Below are positions 1 to 13,404 of a DNA stretch of 64,000 bases, one piece after another. Made by a program: the position numbers and the translations under genes. Under the pieces are notes generated by a model, which saw only the letters and a list, made by a program, of their open reading frames with translations, ran no database searches and had not been told where the DNA came from. Where the stretch lies: the NCBI GenBank assembly GCA_016165875.1, contig JABBOT010000012.1, forward strand, positions 10,812,136 through 10,876,135, written 5' to 3'. The first letter of the stretch is position 1, and every line of letters begins with the position of its first letter. This DNA is from Acanthopleura granulata. Lineage: Eukaryota > Mollusca > Polyplacophora > Chitonida > Chitonidae.

Positions 1-455
1 TCGAAAAAGGTGCAGAAATGGCACGGCGAATTGTCGACCACGTGCATATTGTAAAGGTAGGTATTTCGTGGTGCACGTGACAAGGTCACGTCAGGGAACA
101 TAGATTTGGCATCCTTTAAAATGCCAAATAAAACCAGTATCTTCAATAGATCAACATTAATGAATTACAGAGCAGCGTAATAGATATAGTCCCGGAAGTA
201 TAGATGACTAGCTGGCATATGGGATTTCGTCTTCGAATCTAGTTTCAGCTTTAAGTTATAATGCTCGACTAGGTGCCGTGGTTTCTCCAAGCCTGGTGTC
301 CTCACGCAGCCGTCATAAAGTGAAACATTTTGATTACGTCCTAAAGCACCATTTTAAGAAGGTATAAATCAATCACTGAAATGTTTATACGTATATCTTA
401 GTATAGCTGCACCTACATACATTTTTATGAAACTAGTTTTTATATTGCTTCGTAC

Positions 456-1058
456 TTAGCCCCAGGTAGCTATTTCACTCTGATACTGGATTGGTCGTAT
501 CATAACCACAGAGACAAGCAATGGTAGAGCTTACAAGCTTTTAAGCCAAGTCAGATAAGTCCTTTCTAAACGATGTTTCAAGTCCAAAACTGGTGTCAAC
601 TGTGGCCCACCTCTCAGCCCGTCCGCATACATAACAGCCCACGTAAATTCCACTCGGTAATGATACGCCAGCCCCGAATTCACGAAACGCTCATCGCTGA
701 AGTGGCAGCCATTTTGCGTTAACCACAGTTACGGGTGCTGGAGAGTTCTCGTTCTTGTGACTGCGCATACGCAGTAAACCCGGAAAGAAGCACATCATGG
801 CCGGATACTTGCAAAATAGTTTGCCGTTTCGTGAATTTGGGGCCGCCGTGCCATTGCCGAGTGGAATTTGCGTGGGCTGTTGTATGTGCGGCCGAGCTGA
901 GAGATGAGCCACAGTTGACATCAGTTTGGGACTTTAAACATTGTTCAGAAAGGACTTATCTGACTTGGCATAAAAGCAAGTGAGCTCTACCATTGCTTAC
1001 CTCTCTGGCTATGATACGACCTGCACAGTATAAGAGTGAAATAGCCACCTGGGGCTAA
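456..1058. repeat. Long inverted repeat (fold-back element)
   Basis: Two arms of about 234 bp (456-689 and 825-1058) are reverse complements of each other with scattered mismatches, around a 135-bp spacer. Matching landmarks are TTAGCCCCAGG at the left outer end against GGGGCTAA at the right outer end, and CACGAAACG against CGTTTCGTG at the inner ends. Shared blocks include GTCAGATAAGTCC and its complement. The short open frames across the arms are shadows of this symmetry. A non-autonomous fold-back transposon is the likeliest identity. I see no transposase. Confidence 0.85.
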
Positions 1059-2309
1059 AGCTGTATGTAATTCATTGTCCTTAACTCGTAAATGCAAAAG
1101 TCAGTGGAAAAATATTCGCTTAATCTTCAGTGTTTTCCCTCAAACTTTGTGAGTCACTACGCCCTTGTCAAACTATGTATTTATTCTGACGGAATATGTG
1201 TAACCTTGACATTGGAGATTAGCACATCAGTGTTTATACCGTCCAGGAGTTGTTCACCTCATCAACAACACAAGACAGAGCTTAAACATCTGTAACTGCG
1301 TAGTTGTAACAAAAACGCGATTCAGTGTTGCCGCAAACACGTACACGTGTCTATGTATATACGCTCGCAATCTAGGTCGCGCCATACCAGATGGCACGAT
1401 TGAGGAGGCTGTATAAGAAATCTACAGTTACTCTGATGTAAGTTTGATTCCTATACCCTGAGGTTTGTGATTAATGGTCTCTGGTTGCCTGGCCTCGCCC
1501 AGCCTCACATTTCCGGTCCTTGTCTTCTCGGCACACTGACACATAAACTGATACAGTCATTGCAGAGCCATCAATCACCCATTCCGGAAAAGCACCCCAC
1601 TCCCTTGCCAAGAATTATGAATCACAGAGACCACGTGACCCTTGCGCCAATTTACTGGTTAGTGTTTATGTTTAGCTCTTCGGTCTATTTAGGGTGAACT
1701 CATTAAAAGCATCAGTCAGAGGGTTGCGGAATTAATTACCTCTTTACAGTTTTGGTCAAAGAGAAACTATATATATGTACATGCACAGTAAATGCCCTAG
1801 AATGACCCCGAATGCTGCATGCAGAGTTTACTTTTTTTGAGACTTGTGTGCTGAATCAGAGGCTGATGTATCCTCCAAAATGTCATGGATGGTGTATATT
1901 GTTAAATTGAATTGATCAAAATACAACATCATCCTATTCCGTTGAAATGGGATGCCTATTCCCATGCAATGGGATGCCTATCCCCGTGCAATGGGATGCC
2001 TGTTCCCGTGCAATGGCGACTGGGGTCGAAGCTGAACTGGCCATTCTCCATTTCCAATGCATGAGTGTAATACGCCTCCAAGTTGCCCACAAATCGTCAT
2101 AGCAAAGGCGGGATTGAACAATAAACTAAAGAGCCTAAACCGAAACTACCGAACTCGTTTCCGTCAATAAACGCAGTCCTGCAAAATGCCTGCAATTAGA
2201 AAATGCATTCAATACTGCAATGCAAACCCAATATCAAAGTGAAACATAATAACTATAGCATCTAGCGTTGACAGCTAGGTTTGTGATAATATATTTGTGC
2301 TGTTGTCAG
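1059..2309. other. No gene seen; short tandem repeat inside
   Basis: No supported exon. A signal-peptide exon of the Kunitz-like gene could lie here or before the window, but I could not identify one. A 22-bp unit beginning AATGGGATGCC is repeated three times at 1946-2011, and each unit is itself partly palindromic. The sequence after it (about 2012-2085) resembles 3696-3790, so a dispersed repeat is present in two diverged copies. Confidence 0.6.
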
Positions 2310-3181
2310 ATATCACCAAAAGGCCGGGGAACAGAATTGACAATAATGTTCAGAGTGATGGTGCCTCCAGCGCTGATGTGACGACACCAAGTGCCCCGGA
2401 TGTTTGCTCACAGGAAGTCAGTAAAGAGGCGTTCAAGTGCAGGCGGAGGAGGAGGCGATGGTACTTCGATGAGCAAACCGGAACATGTGTGAAATTCCGA
2501 GGTTGTGAGGGACAAGGGAATAATTTCTCCAGAAAGAAATTTTGCAAAAAACAGTGTATTAAGAAGAAAAGTCGATCACGAAAAGGTAGAAAGAATCGAC
2601 GCAGGAATCGGACTAAAGGTAACAAGCTAAATACTAAACATGGTAAATTGAACATATATTCAGGGATTTCAAGCTAGATATATTCATTACCACAAGACTA
2701 ATGGTATGTAATCACTTCGGATGTTTTTCTTCATAAAGGAATGAATATAAAAGGGTCTTTTCTTAGTTTCTTTGTTCTTGTTTTAATTACCGGAGAATTA
2801 ATAATTTCAGTTAGATTTGTTTCAAATTACAGCTTCTATCTTCTACTTTGATGCAATGGTACATAACTATAAGCTTAATTTAACAATATCCCCATCTCTC
2901 TTACAGGAAGAAAACGTATGATGGCCAGCAGAACTCCTCAAATTGCCGAATTTCGAACACACGTCGCTCGTGCCCCTCGGCTGTACTCGACTCTTTCCGC
3001 CCCCGGCGTGTACTACACGGCACGGTGTCCCCCTGACAAACCCATGGTGCACTGTGATCACGATCCTTGTGCGTCATGTAGACATTTTTATGTTATCTGT
3101 GAAATAAACTTGTGCGGAAAGTGCTCGGCGAACTATTACAACCGAAAGACAAGTGCAGCATTGAGAAAGTGCAGTCTGTAA
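2310..3181 (+). CDS. Secreted Kunitz-like / Cys-rich protein, 3' exons
   Basis: Two exons are visible. Exon A (2310 to 2618, or 2585 with an alternative donor) follows a TTGTCAG acceptor and encodes a Kunitz (BPTI) fold: six cysteines spaced C-x10-C-x15-C-x5-C-x12-C-x3-C, with GNNF before the fifth. The third interval is two residues shorter than the usual seven and the first two longer than the usual eight. Six arginines follow the second Cys, and a Lys/Arg-rich tail follows the domain. Exon B (2907-3181) follows TTACAG and encodes about 90 residues with eight cysteines (CPPDKPMVHC, DPCASC, CGKC motifs), then TAA. Both exon boundaries of exon A are phase 1, as is common for Kunitz modules, and exon B joins in frame. 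The start and signal peptide are not found, so the gene is 5'-incomplete here. Possible roles are protease inhibition or extracellular/shell matrix; this is inference. ATTAAA at 3203-3208 is a possible poly(A) signal. Confidence 0.72.
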
Positions 3182-3208
3182 ATGGACCATTATTCCAAAG
3201 ACATTAAA

Positions 3209-6200
3209 ATTGACACTAGTCAGCCTAGACTCGGAGCGAGGGGCCGCCATGATGGAGACCCGGACTGGAAGCTATTTGACAGTGGGCAAGGAGAGCAGCT
3301 GGTGAAAACAAGGAACCAATGAAAAGTAGTGACTACGAAGGTGACAGTCAGTGTAATTCACGCTACGATTGCATATACTCATTAGTGCATTACATAAAAC
3401 AAATTCAAATTGGACTGTGTTTGCGTGGCCCATAGGAAGATAGGTGTAAACACTAATGATCAAATCCGGTGACAGAACCGTAACTAAATAGCTCAGTAAT
3501 GTAGATACACAGCACGTGTACAGTGTATATATATATATATATAGTTTGTTGCTCAGTTAGTGTATGTATTTACAGCCATCCCATTCGTTACTAAAAGTCA
3601 TGTGACAAATGTGGCACTTACATTGTGTATCAAAGAGATAATGTACATTGTTCCTCTGCCCATTACAGCATGTACCGATACCCTTAAAGCCTGATCTGTT
3701 TCAATGGGGTACATTTTCCCATACGATGGAGATCCGGGTCCAAGTTGATTTGGCCATTGTTCCCTTGCAAACTGTGAGTAATGTGTTACCTGTTGGCTCG
3801 CTAAACCTCATCTTAAAGTGACGAAAGAGCATAGAATCAAACAATTGGGCTCTATTTACATCAGGCAGGTAAGGTTCACCATCATTACTGGTGAATTGAC
3901 GCCTGTGGCAAGCCTTTCCAATGACAGCCAGTTTAGCGGTAATCAAGTAGTACCAATCAGAATGAACCTTTCAAAACACACATATAAGCAGTTATTGGAT
4001 TGGCCGAACAATTCATTGGGCGATCAACAGTAACCAACCAGATCTCACTTCAGTGAGATTGGCACATGTATGCTGATTACTTCATTCGCACTTCCCGTTT
4101 TGAGATAATAACACCAGATAAGCAGTGTTGTAAACCTGTAACATCTAAATGTTAATGCTGAAATGTGTTGGGACGTAGTTGTTATGGACAAAAGTTACAT
4201 CGGCAAACACTGGCACGGGATATCTTTTACCTTTCCCAAACAACTATTGTTTTATTCATACCATGAGCCCCATTCCCCCTGTGTGATAATTTCTCCAACT
4301 TTATGAATTCTGACTGAGTGTTAATAGATTCATGTATCATTGTTCATTTGTAGCACAATTCCGGTGTTTAGAAAGGCTGTGGTTGTAATGGGCAACAATT
4401 CCCGCATAAACAACTCGGCTCCAAGTTGTGTAAAAACACGTTATTTTCTGATGGTATGCTGAAGTGCCTGGGAACTACTTCTTTGGTTCTCGTGCACCAG
4501 TATATACCGCAGCCGTGTTTTGCACAGAAGAAATGACGTCTAGTACAAAAGAGAACACCTCTCGAACCGACTTGTTTCATGCGGGTTATAGTCCTTATTA
4601 GATGAGCAATACGTCACGATGGTAAGAAGCGTGGCAGCAGTCGATGTGAGACGCTGTATATGTATGTTTAAGAGCGAGTTTTTGGGTTTTGTTTTCTTTA
4701 ACTTAAGAATTAATTCAAGTGAGATGTTGGGATTGGATGAGATTTAAAGAGAGTGGCACAAGGGCGCTTAACTCTTTATGTATATTATATGAAACTCGAC
4801 GGGTGGTATAACGACACTATCGACTGTGTACATATTGTAAGATATTACAAAATGTATATTTATGTGAAGAGATTGTAATAAAACCACTGAACAGAATTAT
4901 GAATGAAATATTGAATTTCTAATGTCTGTTTCGTCAGTATTGTACATACATGTGACTCTTCAGCGGGTTAACTGGTATAATGCCTCCTCGCTGGAGTCTT
5001 CCGGTATCATAGCCCTTGGTCATTGGATCGGTACCTGTACTTCACATGTGTTTTAGCTTCGTTTGAAGTGTAAGTTTCTTCAGCCAAAGCATCCAAACCC
5101 TACACATTACGCAGTAAAGCATGAAACAACTAAATTAAAGATGGGTCATATACACTTCTCAAAAATCAGATGCTAAACATCAGTAAACATTACATATCAC
5201 ACGGCTAATATTAAATACATTAAACATGAAGCTCTCCGCAGCAGGGTCCCCCAATCACGCAGGTTGAATACTTTATTTCCCAACATTGTCAATTGCAGTA
5301 TTGGATCTGGAGTCCTCAATAACTGAACAGCCAGTTAAGAATTAAAGGCCAAAGAAAGTAAGTCAAAGTTTACAATACGATCAGGTGAGTGGAACCCTCA
5401 CCAGTGATTCCATATAGGAAGTTTGATTGCATTTGGCCCGGTAGTTTTGAAGATACAATGGTAAGAGCCAGTTACGAACTAATCTAAGAAAGTTATCAAA
5501 ATTTATCAGTGCATCCTTGTTCCAATTTTCATTTTTGCTTAGCACTGCTTCAGTGTCTTTCTGTTTATCAGCCTTTACAGCCTTTGTAATAGATAAGGAT
5601 ATAGGGAGGCACCGAAGGCGCGAGTTAAAGCAAGTTTGATAAAATATCTTTCTATACTCTTCATGTTTGAGCTTGACCCGAGACAAGGAAGTTTACACAA
5701 TTTTATAACGACACTTGAATCGGTTCTTACTATAATTCATTAACAGACGGACGGAAGAACGGATTGTACATGACCATACACTGTAAAGTGACCAACAGCC
5801 AACGTGTTTAATGGGTGACTAAACTTCACACAAAGGTCTTTAATAAATATGCATATATATTTATGTATTAAACATGAGTGCCTGAAACATGTATATAAGC
5901 TTACACTATAATGCCGTAGTCTCCAAGTGTTTAATGTCTGATGCATGAAAGTGTTTATAAGTTAAACACCGAAATTTACAGTGTACAGTACTCTTTGTGT
6001 TCCTCAGAGACGAAACATTTTGGGTATATTTCGTCAGCCTGAAAAGATAAACAGTGTATACATTCTTGAATGGCATCCGGTTTATTCTCAACGAAAGTGC
6101 CTCCAATAGAAAAGAATATTTGGGGTGGATTTCACGAATCCGCCAAGAAATTCCTTGTGATTCAAACATTTAAAAGACTACATTATTTTCCTTACAGAGC

Positions 6201-6829
6201 GTTGAGATTCATTCAAAGGAGTATAGAGTATATACAAGCATGTTGTCATTGGTATATCCGGCATATTTTATTGCTTTTCAAAGGCCAGAAAAATTCACAT
6301 TTTCTTCACCTATACTACGAAACGTTTTAAGTATTTTCAAAAGAAATATTTGAGCTGTCTATATCTAAAGAGGTATCCATTGTGCTGTCTAGACCTAAGT
6401 CTGCCTCGTGTTGAATGACAGGGATATAGACTGAATAGAAAAGAAGACAATATTTTTCCGCGACGAAACACGTGTTTTGTTCTTTAATTGAGGGTTATAC
6501 AGTTTGTAATTGATTTTATCACGCGAGGTAGGTGTCCATCACAGATGTCAACTGTCAGTGCGTACATACATATGGCATTTGCACCTTGCAGATACGACTG
6601 ACTAGATATTATGAAGTGTAAATCATCTCTTGTTTCAGTAGTATATACGGTGGGCATGATAAAGTATTCCGATGTCACGCTGTTTTTCCACTCCAGAAAT
6701 CTGAACTATCATATTTGTTTGTCTTTTTTGTCTAAAAATAACATCCGACATGATAACACAGTGCTTCAACGTAAATATCTCGTTTGCATGAATTCCTTTC
6801 CGTGGGCTGTTTTGCTCCTGCATGCAAGG
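3209..6829. other. No gene seen
   Basis: AT-rich sequence without a convincing exon on either strand. It contains a TA microsatellite near 3526-3542, a diverged copy of the 2012-2085 repeat at about 3696-3790, and AATAAA at about 4876 on the plus strand with no gene assigned to it. The short open frames lack splice context and domain similarity. Confidence 0.5.
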
Positions 6830-7846
6830 ACTGCCTAATAATGACTCACTGTGTTGTGCATGTGAGTATGGCAAAAATGTGTTACTAAATAAATACCTTT
6901 CTCTAATGTTTCTGCCATGGATGAAAGTGAAGTTCTTAGTTGTTTGAAACCATGCAGGCTCCAGGACCATAAAGTTGTCTTAGACTTAAAGAGCTACTTT
7001 GGTGTCAAAACATCTGTGCCGTAAAAGCAATGTGAATTGATAAAGACTGGGATAGTCTGAATTGCTTTCCTAAATTGTGAAAATATTGCAGCGAATTAAA
7101 ACCGATATTGCAGGTTTCGTCAGAGTATAGGGAAACAAAATATTTCTGTGTCGCTTCCTCTTTGCCTGGTGTGACGTCAGACACGAACACATGACGTCAT
7201 CAATCGCTGCCGTGTATACACATATGACGCTGCCCCTTCAAACGCTCTTGACGTCATCCCAATATAAATGTCTTGCTCAACGTCACATCTGCTTAATTCG
7301 ACGTCATACAGGGAATTTTAACACGTCACATCAGGAAAATTTTACGGACACAGCCGAAGATTTGGTTTTTCAAGGAATCTTCAGTGATATGGGTTAAATA
7401 GTGTTATTCATCAAAATCCTTTTGAAACATGGTGTTAGGCTTACTCCGTAGGATTTCTTTCATATCATTATAATATTTCCACGCAATTTGTATTCTGACC
7501 AGAGTGGCACTTTAAGTAATAACTTCAAAACAATTTATCGTGCTAAATTTGTGACCCACCTGAACAATTTTTATTTAAAAAAAATTAAATTTATTTTGTT
7601 GTCTCAGATGTTCATGACAAACTTGAAAATTTGGAATTAAGTTCAAATCTAAGTTAAGAAATAACGCCACAAGGTAAGATTAAATGTAAGACAGTCTCCA
7701 ATCCTGGGGCCTAGATTAGAGCGAATGCATGCAATGACTGCTCAATAATAACTCACTGTGTTGTGCATGTGAGTACGGCAAAAATGCCTTACTAAATAAA
7801 TACCTTTCTCTAATATTTCGGCCGTGAATGGATGCGAAATTGTAGG
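6830..7846 (+). repeat. Direct repeat pair flanking about 800 bp
   Basis: About 100 bp at 6830-6930 recurs at about 7736-7846 in the same orientation. Both contain AATAATRACTCACTGTGTTG, GTGTTGTGCATGTGAGTA and ACTAAATAAATACC, with a few substitutions. The pair brackets the CRE cluster at 7172-7330. It could be a solo-repeat pair of a mobile element or a local duplication; no internal coding sequence is evident. Confidence 0.7.
7172..7330. promoter_or_regulatory. Cluster of CRE/ATF palindromes
   Basis: Three perfect TGACGTCA octamers (7172-7179, 7192-7199, 7249-7256) and further partial CGTCA sites near 7281, 7300-7306 and 7325 lie within 160 bp. TGACGTCA is the known full CRE bound by CREB/ATF bZIP factors. 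No adjacent gene start is identified, so the target is unknown. Confidence 0.5.
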
Positions 7847-7956
7847 TGATTTCAGACCAGATCATAACATTCTCTATGGGCCTATGACATTAACATATCT
7901 TGGTTATCTTGTATATATTATCGTCAATACAAGGCTGCGACCTTGCCGAAGAGGTG

Positions 7957-8105
7957 TTAATTTATTTATTTATTTGATTGGTGTTTTACACAGTACTCAA
8001 GAATATTTCGCCTATATGACGGCGGCCAGCATTATGGTGGGGGGAAATCGGGCAGAGCCCGCGGGAAACCCACGACCATCCGCAAGTTGCTGGCAGACAT
8101 TCCGA
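7957..8105 (-). repeat. SINE copy, truncated
   Basis: Reverse orientation, starting with the (TTTA)n tail complement, then the conserved 3' region (complement of GTGAAATATTCTTGAGTA) and body (GGCCAGCATTATGGTGG). It belongs to the same family as 28137-28400. The tRNA-like head is missing. Confidence 0.85.
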
Positions 8106-9852
8106 CATATGGAGAAAAGCCATAGGCCTAATCATTCAACCAACCGTTTATTCAAATAATTCTCGGAACTCACATCTGGTGGGTCCAGTGTTTATTGATT
8201 GACTGAATGATTGATTGATGCAATTTAGAACGCCCTCTATAGGTTGACGGGTATCGGAACTAGCATCCATGTAGATGCCAACGTAGCGTAGTATGCTACT
8301 ATGTCATTTAAATTAAATTGTATGCATTACATAACAGGAGATTATGACGGGCTAAACAAAAGTATCCCAATAGCCGTGAAACGTCTCATTTCCTGCTGTG
8401 ACGCCGCAAAGTTTGTGTACTGCTTACGTTTTTTATGAGCACACAAACACAAAAAGCGTGACGTACTCCAGGAAAAAAACAAAAGTGTAGATACCTTTGG
8501 ATCGCCTGTCGAATGGCTGGAGGGGGGTTACGAGATCCTCATTGGTCAGTAGCCATGTAGAAGTTTGCCGAGTACAATGTGTTTTTCAACAAGTCAAGCT
8601 CTCTTTCGCGAGATCTTCGATATCGTGGACATCAGATTTTCATTTAGTCGTTCGCACCGTTCGAACTTCTGCATTTCTGTTGATCAGTTATATATTTCGT
8701 TCGCGTGACATTATTACAAGAGCATGCCTGAAACCTTTTCCCGTAATTTTTTGTCACATTTACGTCTATTTCGCATCAGATATTATCTATAAATAAGGCT
8801 TGTGAGTATGTTAAGGCAAGATATCCCATCATTAAATATGCCAATGATATCAGTATATATAATAATTCAAAAGGCATAGCATTTATTGTGAGGTATATTG
8901 GCAACATTACACTACATGCCAGCTTGAATACCAGCTAGTTAACACATCCAACATGAAAAGCCTAGCGATTGTGAACGAGCTAGATGTTTACGTTATCCGA
9001 GATAGCGCAATTACACACATGTTATTCTTCTGTACCATAGTAATGTCAATGTTCACGCACGTGACTGTCATGTTGCCGCGTGGATCACTAACGTCGGATG
9101 CGTGGGACGGCGCGAGATCACTGAAACTGGTGACGTCAACCACATTATCCTATTCAAAGGCAAGTTTGGCACACGGAATTGAAAGGTTACAGTTGACAGA
9201 ACTTCTTGGTCCTGTCACCGTTATTAAGAGCTGAAAATAACCATCAAAACATGCGAAGGAAGCAGAGCGAAGACTTAATCCCTCGTCCTGGCTTTACAAG
9301 TAGGCAGTATCAATAGATGATTTTTGTCACAGTCAATCTCGGCTCCACTGTTCATTTCTGTGTCTGAACATATAACGGCATCATGTCCACGTTTGATTAA
9401 AGTTATATTTGTAACTTTGCACGATCGTTCACAATCAAGCTAACTATCCGGTTCTCATGGCACAGCATTAATTAACGTAACATAAAAGAGAACGCGAAGG
9501 CGTAATATAACTCCAGCAAATGTTTGCTCTACAAAAGCAGTAAACTGCGGGGGAGTATGTACCATACAGCTATTGCACTCCTGAACACACCGACGTAGCT
9601 TTTCCTTTGGTATTTGCACATTACACACATGCTAGCCAGTCGCTTTTCTTATACCAGAAGGAAACATTAGGGATCGATCCATATTTATTATATGCATTCA
9701 TACCAAAAATAGACAAGAGAACGGAACGATCCTAAAAAAAAAGTGGTTTCACTTAGCAGAGTTGAATTGCTTTTATCTAGGGAATAATTGTCACATGGGC
9801 AAGTGTGTAGGCCCACTGTGACCTGTTCTTCAGTTGTGTCTATTGGTACTAA
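8106..9852. other. No gene seen
   Basis: No supported exon or RNA gene. An open frame at 8953-9234 has mixed hydrophobic stretches but no splice signals or recognisable domain. Confidence 0.5.
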
Positions 9853-10050
9853 TTTTATTTATTTATTTAATTGTTTATTTGATCGGGGGTTATCGCCATA
9901 CTCACCTATCAAGCTTATGATGGGATCATGGAGAAACGTTAGTTTCCTGGAGAAACCATCGCCCTTCATCAGCTACCTGGCCGATCTCTTGAAGCTGCAG
10001 CCGAACCAGCATGTGCTGGATTTGAACCCTTGGCCTTATTTATGTGATCA
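9853..10050 (-). repeat. tRNA-derived SINE-like element, other subfamily
   Basis: It begins with TTTATTTATTTA (the complement of a SINE tail). At the far end it has a reverse-complement B box reading GGGTTCAAATCC, as in tRNA-promoter heads. The body differs from the main SINE family here. A second diverged tRNA-like head (GGGTTCGAATCC near 10344-10355, plus strand) with a degenerate 3' end follows at about 10290-10520. Confidence 0.55.
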
Positions 10051-10520
10051 ATTTCGGAGCCTTATATATAGCGCTCTAGGGTAGTATCTATAAGTGACCC
10101 GTGTTCTCCGAACCTGGAACTTTTTAATAACAACTAAAACGTAGCGCTGGGTGTTGTAAGACTGTATTCATGGATTAATACTGAAAATGAATACAAAAAG
10201 AAAGGATCCAATATTTTGGAAGATTTTAATATTCTTATTGTTAAATATAGCTTATTCATCATCAAAACACACCACACCATCTGTGGTGAGACGTGCATCT
10301 AGCCCGCCTTATGTAGTTCAGGACAGTGGCTTCATGGGTTCGTGGGTTCGAATCCATCTCCACCTGTTCATGTTGCGACCTTAAGCCGGATGGTTTGTGC
10401 CTTATTTGATGCCGAAGTTTCCGACACGCGTAACCTTCGCCGTTGTCGAAGTAATGAAATATTTCCCAGGAAAACGTATATCGTAAAGCCGTGAAACAGT
10501 AATCAAATATATATACCATC

Positions 10521-13404
10521 AACATGCTTTTACTGAAAATACGTTGTATCACTTTAGATGATGAGAAGAGACAGTCAGAAAAGACCATTGCGCTTTTCAC
10601 CGGTTCTTTATCTTCCTAGTTTACTTCAGTAAATTATGTATAATTATAAAAAAAAGGAACATGTATTTTAAAAAGTGGTACCGGTAATCTAATTTTAAAT
10701 TGAACGTTTTATTATCTGCGTACATATAAAAATAAGTTAAAAATAAAGTAGGCACGCTATCTGCAGTCTTAAATTTGAAAATAAACGTGAAATGTTTGTA
10801 CGTACAAATGGGCGTGTCTTCATTCATCAGCATGTAGAAGTGTCAGGGGTGACTTCAAGCCGGCTACGTGCACTACGTATTACATGTATATGTAATATTG
10901 TATTACTTCACTAGCACCACTCACGACAATGGGCCATATGAAATACACCAAATCCAGCTGCTGCGCGGGAAAAGTAGAGGAAAAAGTAGCCCAATTTTTC
11001 TTTTATCGACTCGACAAGAGTGGTGCTGACAAAAGCCTATATTTATCAGTCTTTCGCTTCATAATGCCCAGCACCGGCTCTTGCTTATAGATCGAGTATT
11101 CTATCAACGTTGTCGTGCCACGGAGCGAGGCCGCCATTGTCCAGTCATCAAAGCTCTGACAGGGTGCAGTCAAAGTCACTGACAGCTCATTTGATATACC
11201 ACCTATACCATTTCACTAAATACTCGGTTTAGCTATTTTACTGGTCTCAGCGAGACAAGAAAATTAGTACTTCCTTCCACAAAAGCTCGACCCCATTATT
11301 TATGATCTTTTTAATCGGACACTGTTTGGTTGCAGCTGAGTCGCACACGGGTTTGAATAGTGATACTCGTGGAACCCATGGTTCAACTATAGTCACGTTT
11401 GATAAAGTTTACATTGCTTTACAAGAAAGAGAAGCATTAATCGACATGTTACATAGGCCAGAGCCACTGCTCCGATTTCTTTTGTTTTGTTTTTCTTTTT
11501 ACACGTAGTGAATGTGAACGTTTTCTTGATGTTTCCACCACATTGAAGGTTTCAGTAACTACACCTCTCGGTCATAGCAGGCTTTGGCCACATCTCCATG
11601 CTCCTCACACAGCAGATTTCAAAAACAGCACTTCTCGGCCACACTTCTATACTCCTCGAAGTGCAGGTTTCGACGATTGCTCAGGTTTCAACGACGGGCG
11701 AACAAAGAGACGAACATGTTTCCAAACTGAAATTAAATCAAGTCAGTAAAGCCGAAGGAGCTTATAATCCTAGTTTGAATAATGTTAGAAAAAGCCCAAG
11801 GAGCTTCCCTGATAGCTTAAATGAAATGTGAAACCAATCGAAGCAGTTTCTCAATCTAAATCTGTTGTTTGAATCAGTTAAGAAGACTTTCCAAGTGGCT
11901 TTCGACTGTGTACACCTTGTTTGAATACAGTGAGAAAATTAAACGGATCATCGACGTTATTTCATGGATAGCGTGTGACTAGGTCCTTTAGAGAGTAACC
12001 GGAATCGGCTGTATATATGAGGGCTGAAACAGAATCTATAGACACCAACAGCACACGCATGCAGACACGGCACGTTTTACAATAAAAGCACCGATATTTA
12101 TTGTAGGTTATATTCCATTTTTCAGAGCTTATGCTAGGGTCCTCGGTGACAACAAGCTCTCTTGGGGAGGTTGTGCAGTTCTCCGCCAACCTTGCGCACA
12201 AATCTGCATGTACGTCACACCGGGACGCTCCGGTATTCACTGTAAATCCCCATGAAACTGGTTGCCATCATATACTTGTCAAAAATTCTTGAAAGTGGCA
12301 AAATTAAAACAACTTTAAAAAAATCCGCTTAAAAAACACTATAAACAGCTGGTTAAATGACGAGGCGTATCGACAGCCGTGTACCAAATTAAGACAAAAC
12401 AGTTTTTTTGGTACAGATTCATTTTTAACAGTGACATAATCCTAACTCAGACACTCTAAACAAAGACAGATGACCCAGGTAGAGGCGTATGTACTATATA
12501 AGTGTGCATCAAAAGGTGGTGCTTACAAGTATCGAAAAGATAAACCATGGGTCTGGATGCTAATTCCCAACGCATTCATACACCAGCCTGGGTGAAACTA
12601 TAAAAAAACAAATCCATGCTTTAATGAAGGGATCGATAATTAGGCGGGGCTAAAGGCAACAGTGAAAGTGTCGTGGATCACATTTCTACAGATCTCTGGC
12701 GTCGTGAAGCAATGTAGGCCTTTGTATACATTCCGACTTGTCACTATGTTCCCTTTACCCAGTATATGTCAGACCTTTATGTCAAACCTTTCTTCTTTCA
12801 AAGCACCATATGTTTCCCCATACATCGCTAAAGAATTGGAACCAACTTACCTTAAGGCGATATAATACGTACTGAGTTTCCTTCCAAATAAATATATACA
12901 GTGTGTATATATATACATACACATAGTTTCTGGTATGACTTCACTTGGGAATCCTTCCATTCAACAAAACTAAACGAGTCTACATGTAAACCACAGGTTT
13001 ATTTACCATTTGCAAAACGACATAAAGTGTATATATACAAGCAATTCCGTAATGCTTTGAGTTTTGGAAGTGTAAAAGCTTCCTCATTTTTTCAACGACT
13101 GGAGAAAATATTTCTTTAAACCTGCTAACCCTTCAATCGGAGGACATTTGGTGCCAGCTTGTTTACGGCAAGACCAAACTGTCGCTACAGAGGGCTTAAA
13201 TAGCAGAGGGAATGTCACCGCATTCCACAAAGCGATGCTGAGTCTTTTTGTATAGTTAATGATAACCAGGTGTGACATTGGCTGGTAAACCTGTATGCAA
13301 CACGTGCTCTAGCCTCAACTGTACGGATTCGGTATAGATGCAGAGTATACCCGACTCACACGTCCGTCGTGTATACATATGCACATGGTTAATTTCCTCA
13401 GGCC
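10521..13404. other. No gene seen
   Basis: AT-rich sequence without a recognisable exon. The open frames around 11302-11831 are short, unspliced and not similar to anything I know. Confidence 0.5.
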
